Part shown: in pieces, positions 59,216 to 64,000 of the stretch
Layout of the letters: every line of letters starts with the position of its first letter
Numbering within the stretch: the first letter of the stretch is position 1
Virus record (IMG/VR): IMGVR_UViG_3300017763_003471
Span: 1-64,000 of that record
Reading direction: 5' to 3' (one strand)
DNA from: a virus
Length of the DNA stretch: 64,000 bases
Position numbers and translations under genes: made by a program
Notes under the pieces: model-generated
The model's database searches: none
What the model saw: only the letters and a program-made list of their open reading frames with translations
Told to the model about the DNA's origin: nothing

Positions 59216-59244
59216 ATAATACATTAAGTGACTACGAAAGTCAA
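59216..59244 (-). promoter_or_regulatory. Sigma-70 promoter of dsbA-polymerase
   Basis: TTGACT (59244-59239), 17 nt, TATTAT (59221-59216). The start site, about 7 nt downstream near 59209, falls inside the upstream arm of the terminator stem. Confidence 0.7.
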
Positions 59245-59258
59245 TAGTTATTTTGAAA

Positions 59259-61139
59259 TTATTCTTTATTTCCGCCTGTCATTGCACTGACAAACTTTGC
59301 ACCTGGACTTGCCTTAATCGCTTTTTTGATAACTTTTCCACCAATGGCTCTTGCCGCCGCACCCGCTAATGGGGCTAATGGAGCCAATTCATTTACTTTC
59401 TGTGCAAGTGCATCAATCTTTACAAAGTCTGAGTCAGTTAGGTCTGACATTTTCTTTGGATTAGATTTTAGTTTGATGTTCTTACCACCAACTGAGATAG
59501 AGTCACCAGCTTTCTTACCTTGCTTAGCCGCTTTATCTAGTTCTTTGTAGAATTCATTGTACTCTGACATTGCAATTCTAGCCGAATTGTTAACAATTCT
59601 GTCTGCTACATCGTCTGCATTGAATACTTTTACTTTAGACTTTTTGATTTGTCCACCAGTTAAATCTGATGCCTTATTTTGTATACCAGCACCAACGGCT
59701 TTTGCTACTTTACCGATAATTCCACCAGCCGCTTGAGCAGGACCAGATTTACCTATAGCTTTTGCAGTATCAATACCTTTCTTAGCCATGTCAGCGCCTT
59801 GTTTAACTTTACCAGCTACTTGACCTACTTTCTTTGCTACGTTCATAGCAGTATCTAGTTTGCCTTCTTTCATAGAACCTAAGGCAAAGTCTGCAATCTT
59901 AAGCATACCAGCTTTAGTTTTTAGCATGTTGTCAATTTTTTCTCTGTTAGCATCGTTTACTTTATCATAAACTTGTGTAACAGCCGATGCAGTAAATAAA
60001 TCTACTTTCATCTGACCATCATCAAATTTAACAGGCATGTTTTGTTTGTCTGCTACAATTTTCTTTAGAGTATCCATTGCACCTTCTTCAATCATTGCTG
60101 ATTCTTCTACTGCCAAATTTGCATCGATACCAGCAGTTGATTTCATTCCCCAATGTTCAGCCGCCTTTTTAGCCGCTCCGTATGAAGAAGTCGCATGACA
60201 TTCGTGTTTGCCTTTATCAGCATGTACACAAATGTATGGTTTTTCATCTGCTTCTGAAACTGATTCATTTGCATGACCAAGTTCTTCCATTCTCTTAGCA
60301 ACCATAGGTCTAACATCTTTGTTACCTTCGTCTTGTGCAACGTACATATCATCTAATAGTTCATCATCAAAAACAAATCCCATAATCATGTCACTTGTTT
60401 CTTCACTCGCTGGACGAGGTTTAGACATAAACTCATTATATTTTGCAACAGCCTCAGAATATTCTTCTTCTGGTTGACCATCATATTTCATTAAGCCACC
60501 AATCATAGTGCCTTCTTTAATACCCATTGCTTTTGCTTGGTCTTCAAGTTCTGCTTTTCTACGCATTAATTCTTTTTTAAGTTCTTCGTTTTTACTTGTG
60601 TCAGGGTCCATCTGAATATCTTGTAATGCTTTACGTTTAGCCATATAATCTTCTTTATTTTTAAGAGCAGTTGAAGATTCTTCGATACTTTCTTCTGTAT
60701 CATCAGGCTTATTCGCCATTACCGCATCATAGTCTGCCATTTCTTCATCGTTTGGCATTTCTTCTGCATCTGGTGTTTCCATATCCATACCTGGTTGTTC
60801 TGGAGCCACATCCATATCTGGTTGTTCTGGAGACATGTCCATATCACTTGGTGCTTCAGGATCCATTGCTGGAACTTCAGGAGCCATTGCAGGAAGACTT
60901 TCACCACCACCTAAATCTAGTGTGTGCATTCTAGCCGCTAGACTATCTGACATACGTTCATATGCTTCGTATGATTTATTATGTTGGCTTGAAAATGTCT
61001 GTGCAATATCATGTATTGCATCACGGGCATTCTTGCCACCTTCTAATTCTGTTTTGAGTTGTTCCGTACCACGGTTTAAGTAATCTTCAAACTCATCGTT
61101 ATTGATTACAAAACTCTCGGTTAATTGTGTAAGTTTCAT
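59259..61139 (-). CDS. Large virion-type phage protein with acidic PEQP repeats (626 aa)
   Basis: Starts MKLTQLTESF, a style common to head- and core-associated proteins of marine T4-like phages. About residues 75-155 are Met/Pro/Asp/Glu-rich with repeated MDMSPEQP and MDVAPEQP-like units, likely disordered. The region 365-500 is Lys/Ala/Gly-rich (MAKKGIDTAKAIGKSG) and the C-terminus repeats such Gly/Ala/Lys blocks. No enzyme motif. A structural or prohead-core protein is my best guess. Confidence 0.55.
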   Translation of the reverse strand: MKLTQLTESFVINNDEFEDYLNRGTEQLKTELEGGKNARDAIHDIAQTFSSQHNKSYEAYERMSDSLAARMHTLDLGGGESLPAMAPEVPAMDPEAPSDMDMSPEQPDMDVAPEQPGMDMETPDAEEMPNDEEMADYDAVMANKPDDTEESIEESSTALKNKEDYMAKRKALQDIQMDPDTSKNEELKKELMRRKAELEDQAKAMGIKEGTMIGGLMKYDGQPEEEYSEAVAKYNEFMSKPRPASEETSDMIMGFVFDDELLDDMYVAQDEGNKDVRPMVAKRMEELGHANESVSEADEKPYICVHADKGKHECHATSSYGAAKKAAEHWGMKSTAGIDANLAVEESAMIEEGAMDTLKKIVADKQNMPVKFDDGQMKVDLFTASAVTQVYDKVNDANREKIDNMLKTKAGMLKIADFALGSMKEGKLDTAMNVAKKVGQVAGKVKQGADMAKKGIDTAKAIGKSGPAQAAGGIIGKVAKAVGAGIQNKASDLTGGQIKKSKVKVFNADDVADRIVNNSARIAMSEYNEFYKELDKAAKQGKKAGDSISVGGKNIKLKSNPKKMSDLTDSDFVKIDALAQKVNELAPLAPLAGAAARAIGGKVIKKAIKASPGAKFVSAMTGGNKE

Positions 61140-61375
61140 TATTTTGCTCTCTTAATCATTGGACTCTTGACAGGCTTATTATAAACTAAGTTACCTACAT
61201 CGGCAGAAAAACCCATCTTATAGTTCTCTTGTTTCTTTTTATTCTTAGGTGTTAGATACCCAAAAGGATCTACTGCCTTTCTGGCATCTTTAGCCTTCGT
61301 TCCCGGTGTCATTGGAAATGCCACACTAGCGAAACTACCACTAAAATTTTCACCTAATAATTCGTTTATTTTCAT
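61139..61375 (-). CDS. Small conserved protein with MKINELL start (78 aa)
   Basis: The ATG at 61375 (MKINELLGENF) was chosen over an in-frame TTG at 61390. The MK(I/L)xxL N-terminus matches that of the following 626-aa protein, suggesting similar processing or targeting. Basic C-terminus. The late-type GATAAATA ends 5 nt before the ATG, so the mRNA may be leaderless. Confidence 0.6.
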   Translation of the reverse strand: MKINELLGENFSGSFASVAFPMTPGTKAKDARKAVDPFGYLTPKNKKKQENYKMGFSADVGNLVYNKPVKSPMIKRAK

Positions 61376-61380
61376 AATAC

Positions 61381-61388
61381 TATTTATC
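61381..61388 (-). promoter_or_regulatory. Late-type promoter candidate, leaderless
   Basis: GATAAATA on the minus strand, 5 nt upstream of the ATG at 61375, with no Shine-Dalgarno between. Fits NATAAATA. Confidence 0.5.
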
Positions 61389-61399
61389 AAATTAATTAA

Positions 61400-62722
61400 T
61401 TATTTTAAATTTACTAGTTCATTGAAGTGAGGGAAATGCTCTGAATATGAGATTTTTCTTCTATCCTCTAGCATTTTAAACTGTTTTTGAGCAAGTAACT
61501 TAGTCTTTTCTGGTACTTCACTCGCTACTAAGTCTTTCATTGTATTCATTAATCCAATATATCTTTGTTTTTTATAAAAATTACCAGACATATTCTTAAA
61601 ATACTCTATTTGTTCTTGTACTGTATCTGCATGATGAGGCTCTAATGAATCTATCGCTAAATGCTCTGGATTATCTACCCAATTTTGATGCATTAATATT
61701 GTCTTATCATAATCATATTTGTTTATCTTGTCATTAAGATATACTAAGAAGTCTTTAAAATAAGGAAGACTTAAACTGTTATGGGCACAACCAAATCCCA
61801 ATACTAAATTATCTATTTCTTTTGATTTCTCAAAGAATAAATCTAAATTCTCGTCCCATTTAGCAAAGTCTAATCCCCACCTAATTAACTCACTCTGTCT
61901 ATGTAATGCTTCACCCGATAGTTGCATTTCATAACGTATATTTGGTGTTCGATTTACTAGTTCAATAAATTTATCAAATTTCTTTTTAGGAAAGTTTAAA
62001 TTAGTTGTAACTGTAATTACTACTATCTGTCCTTCCCTATGTGTGTCGTTAATATTCATCATAAAGTTTTCAATAAATCTAAACATATGGTCAGTAAAGA
62101 ATGGCTCACCACCTAGCAAACTAAAATTAACATGACCTTGACCTACAAGTTTCTTATCCCAATATCCGTTTAATATCTCTAGTGTCTTATCAAACATTGC
62201 ATCATCTGTATCTGGAAATCTTTGACCTAATTCTTTCTGCCAACGAGTACTAGAACCTCCCCAACAATAAACACATGCCATATTACATTTGTTTGTTAGT
62301 TCTATTTCAATGAATTTAAAGTTATCATGTTCCATCATATCTCTATGGAACTGTTTTGCTAAATTAGGGTGATTACCTGCTTTTTGATATTGTCTTTTTA
62401 AACGATAATCAAAATTCTTATTATATTCAGTTCTTACACTACTGCCACCAGCATCTTCTGTTCGCCAACAACCTACGCAATCAGGACTACGTGTACCTCC
62501 ACTTAAGTCGTACTTTCTTTTTTGAAGTATAGGGTGATTGAATAAGAAATCTTCTGTAAGTGTATTGTAATCAAACGTAAGTTCTTCCATTTGTTTGTTA
62601 GTGTATTGAGTTTTACAACACCACTTAACAGTTCTTTGAGGTAAGGATATAATAATGTCGTTCCAGTTTTTGAAACACATCGTATTATATAAATTATGAA
62701 GATTTGGATTTATTTCATTCAT
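61400..62722 (-). CDS. Radical SAM protein with N-terminal twitch domain (subfamily A)
   Basis: 440 residues. N-terminal cluster cysteines Cys16, Cys35-Cys36 (KWCCKT) and Cys82/85 (CVGC). Radical SAM triad CNMACVYC at Cys146, 150 and 153, then FSLLGGEPFF. It is the eighth of its kind but lies apart from the array, between structural-type genes, and is more distant in sequence. ATGA overlap with the HAD fusion. Substrate unknown. Confidence 0.85.
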   Translation of the reverse strand: MNEINPNLHNLYNTMCFKNWNDIIISLPQRTVKWCCKTQYTNKQMEELTFDYNTLTEDFLFNHPILQKRKYDLSGGTRSPDCVGCWRTEDAGGSSVRTEYNKNFDYRLKRQYQKAGNHPNLAKQFHRDMMEHDNFKFIEIELTNKCNMACVYCWGGSSTRWQKELGQRFPDTDDAMFDKTLEILNGYWDKKLVGQGHVNFSLLGGEPFFTDHMFRFIENFMMNINDTHREGQIVVITVTTNLNFPKKKFDKFIELVNRTPNIRYEMQLSGEALHRQSELIRWGLDFAKWDENLDLFFEKSKEIDNLVLGFGCAHNSLSLPYFKDFLVYLNDKINKYDYDKTILMHQNWVDNPEHLAIDSLEPHHADTVQEQIEYFKNMSGNFYKKQRYIGLMNTMKDLVASEVPEKTKLLAQKQFKMLEDRRKISYSEHFPHFNELVNLK

Positions 62723-64000
62723 TTTTTCTTTGTACGCAGTAGCTTCTTAGGTTTCCCATCTTTATCTACATCATTACCAAACTTTTTAGCTTGTTTAGTA
62801 ATTTCGTTGGGACCTACGTCAACTGTGGTATTTATGCCAGGTATAACTCTACCTACGCCAGCCGCTTCTTTAACATCTTTTATACTGAATACTTTCTTAA
62901 TTGCTTGTACTGTATTTGCAGTAGTTGTTGTGTGATGTTTAATTGCGATACCACCAGCTGATTGCCATGCATCGACATTCTTACCAAAATCATCAATTAA
63001 CAAGTTCGGACTACCGTCTTGTTTCTTTGCATATTTTGATTTATTATGGTCAATGATAACTTGCTCTGGTTTAAAGAAGTTTAAATGTTTTCTCACCCAC
63101 TCTCTTTTGCCAGGATCTACGTTAGGATCATTTGCTAGAGGGGAACTCAATATTTTGTATTTGCCTTTTACAGCCTTAATTGTTTGTAGCAAATCTTTGT
63201 AACCTGCTAATGTTGGCAAGTCTTCCCAGAAGTTTGGAGTACTAACAATCTTCTTTAATGCTTTGCCTATATCTTTCTTTGGTATATCTCTGTATGACTT
63301 AACGCCAACTAGTCTAGCCCATTCATTGAAGAAATCAACTAACACACCGTCCATATCAACATATACATCTGGTGTAGATGTCTCTGCTTCTGTTGTCGTT
63401 GTTGGCTTTGTACTTTTCTTATTCTTAAAACTATCGTACTTATTTTTTGCCCAATTATATGCCGCACCTGTTGATGTAACTCCACCTGCTATCTTAGGTG
63501 CAGGGTCATTTCTCAGAAACTTCGCTACATGAGGTGCCGCCATTCTGGCGCCATGTGCTATTGCTTGTCCAACAGGAACTATCCATTCATCTGTCTTATC
63601 TTTATCTAAACCTTTTTCTATTGCTCCCATGTAATCAGGTATCTTTGTCTTAACCCATGGGCCTCTGTGCATAAATCTTGCACTCATCATAACATTTACA
63701 CCACGTAATTCTTCTGGATCAAATATCATTACTTGATATTGTCTCTTTTCATTATCAACACCTACTACTTCTACATTCATTTCATCATACTTCTTACCTT
63801 TGTAAGTAATACCATGTCCTGTCATAAATCTAGCAACCGCTTCGAATAGTGCATTTTCTCTAACTGGAACTTTGCTTAGTAGTTGTTCTTTGCTTAGTTT
63901 ATAGTTAGATTTCATCCACTCATCTTTTAAATCAGCAATCATCTTACCAAGATTAGGACCAGCTACATAACCTCTTGCTAGTAAGTCTTTACCATTGATT
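62719..64000 (-). CDS. Partial gene: nucleotidyltransferase-tail/HAD phosphatase fusion
   Basis: The frame stays open to the right edge, so the 5' end lies outside the window. The first visible residues NGKDLLARGYVAGPNLGKMI look like the C-terminal part of a tRNA-nucleotidyltransferase/poly(A)-polymerase-type protein (GxDL...GP.LG). About 180 residues on, DVYVDMDGVLVDFF supplies a HAD DxD nucleophile site, with LSSPLANDP and NLLIDDFGKNVDAW later, as in 5'(3')-nucleotidases and polynucleotide 3'-phosphatases. Possible RNA repair or nucleotide scavenging role. The N-terminal family is tentative. Confidence 0.65.
   Translation of the reverse strand, partial: INGKDLLARGYVAGPNLGKMIADLKDEWMKSNYKLSKEQLLSKVPVRENALFEAVARFMTGHGITYKGKKYDEMNVEVVGVDNEKRQYQVMIFDPEELRGVNVMMSARFMHRGPWVKTKIPDYMGAIEKGLDKDKTDEWIVPVGQAIAHGARMAAPHVAKFLRNDPAPKIAGGVTSTGAAYNWAKNKYDSFKNKKSTKPTTTTEAETSTPDVYVDMDGVLVDFFNEWARLVGVKSYRDIPKKDIGKALKKIVSTPNFWEDLPTLAGYKDLLQTIKAVKGKYKILSSPLANDPNVDPGKREWVRKHLNFFKPEQVIIDHNKSKYAKKQDGSPNLLIDDFGKNVDAWQSAGGIAIKHHTTTTANTVQAIKKVFSIKDVKEAAGVGRVIPGINTTVDVGPNEITKQAKKFGNDVDKDGKPKKLLRTKKK

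Noticed and set aside
1-64000. CRISPR arrays, insertion sequences, integrase or attachment sites
   Set aside because: No regular spaced repeats, transposase or recombinase motifs, or tRNA-linked duplications were seen.

Overview
The window looks like part of a marine T4-type myovirus genome, or a closely related large tailed phage. It is AT-rich and tightly packed, with most neighbouring genes overlapping at ATGA or TAATG. It encodes a T4-like replication set: family B DNA polymerase (gp43-like), sliding clamp (gp45-like), DsbA-like DNA-binding protein, RNase H/FEN-type exonuclease, thymidylate synthase and dihydrofolate reductase. It uses both sigma-70 (TTGACA-N16/17-TATAAT) and T4-late-like (NATAAATA) promoters. 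I see no rRNA, tRNA, integrase or CRISPR. The host cannot be read directly; a marine alphaproteobacterium such as SAR11 is only a guess from composition and gene content.

Layout. (1) 1-3.5 kb: small minus-strand genes of unknown function, each group behind a strong early-type promoter, with one 360-bp structured non-coding stretch. (2) 3.57-3.80 kb: an acyl carrier protein on the minus strand, divergent from (3) 3.86-25.2 kb: a long plus-strand biosynthetic array. It holds three 2-oxoglutarate-type hydroxylases, an SGNH hydrolase, a NodU/CmcH carbamoyltransferase, a seven-module glycosyltransferase-like protein, two methyltransferase-like proteins, seven radical SAM enzymes of three subfamilies, a compact PLP aminotransferase and RpiB. 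(4) 25.2-28.8 kb (minus): thyA, DHFR, conserved phage proteins, HNH nuclease. (5) 28.8-38 kb: a VWA/metallopeptidase gene and a MoxR ATPase gene that share a near-identical 56-bp promoter-leader. Between them lies a coupled seven-gene operon: AMP-ligase, flavin halogenase-like, two desaturases, a small membrane protein, a GNAT-like protein and a ketosynthase. (6) 38-44.5 kb: HtrA-like protease, SbmA/BacA-type transporter, phosphomannomutase-like HAD enzyme, exonuclease. (7) 44.6-55 kb: nucleotide and base-modification block: rhodanese, MetK, QueE, FolE, glycosyltransferase, flavodoxin, APRT, QueD-like, purine permease, TGT/DpdA-like transglycosylase, clamp. (8) 55-64 kb: methyltransferase, SGNH protein, DNA polymerase, DsbA, a large virion-type protein, an eighth radical SAM enzyme and a HAD fusion running off the window.

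How it may work together (inference). FolE, QueD-like, QueE and DpdA-like would make a 7-deazaguanine base and insert it into DNA; no QueC is visible, so the base could be the 7-carboxy form or depend on host QueC. MetK, flavodoxin and rhodanese would supply SAM, electrons and sulfur to nine radical SAM enzymes and several methyltransferases. ACP, ligase, ketosynthase and two desaturases resemble a fatty-acyl tailoring pathway. The plus-strand array resembles a route for decorating a glycan, peptide or small molecule, and the SbmA-like transporter could move such a product or a peptide across the inner membrane.
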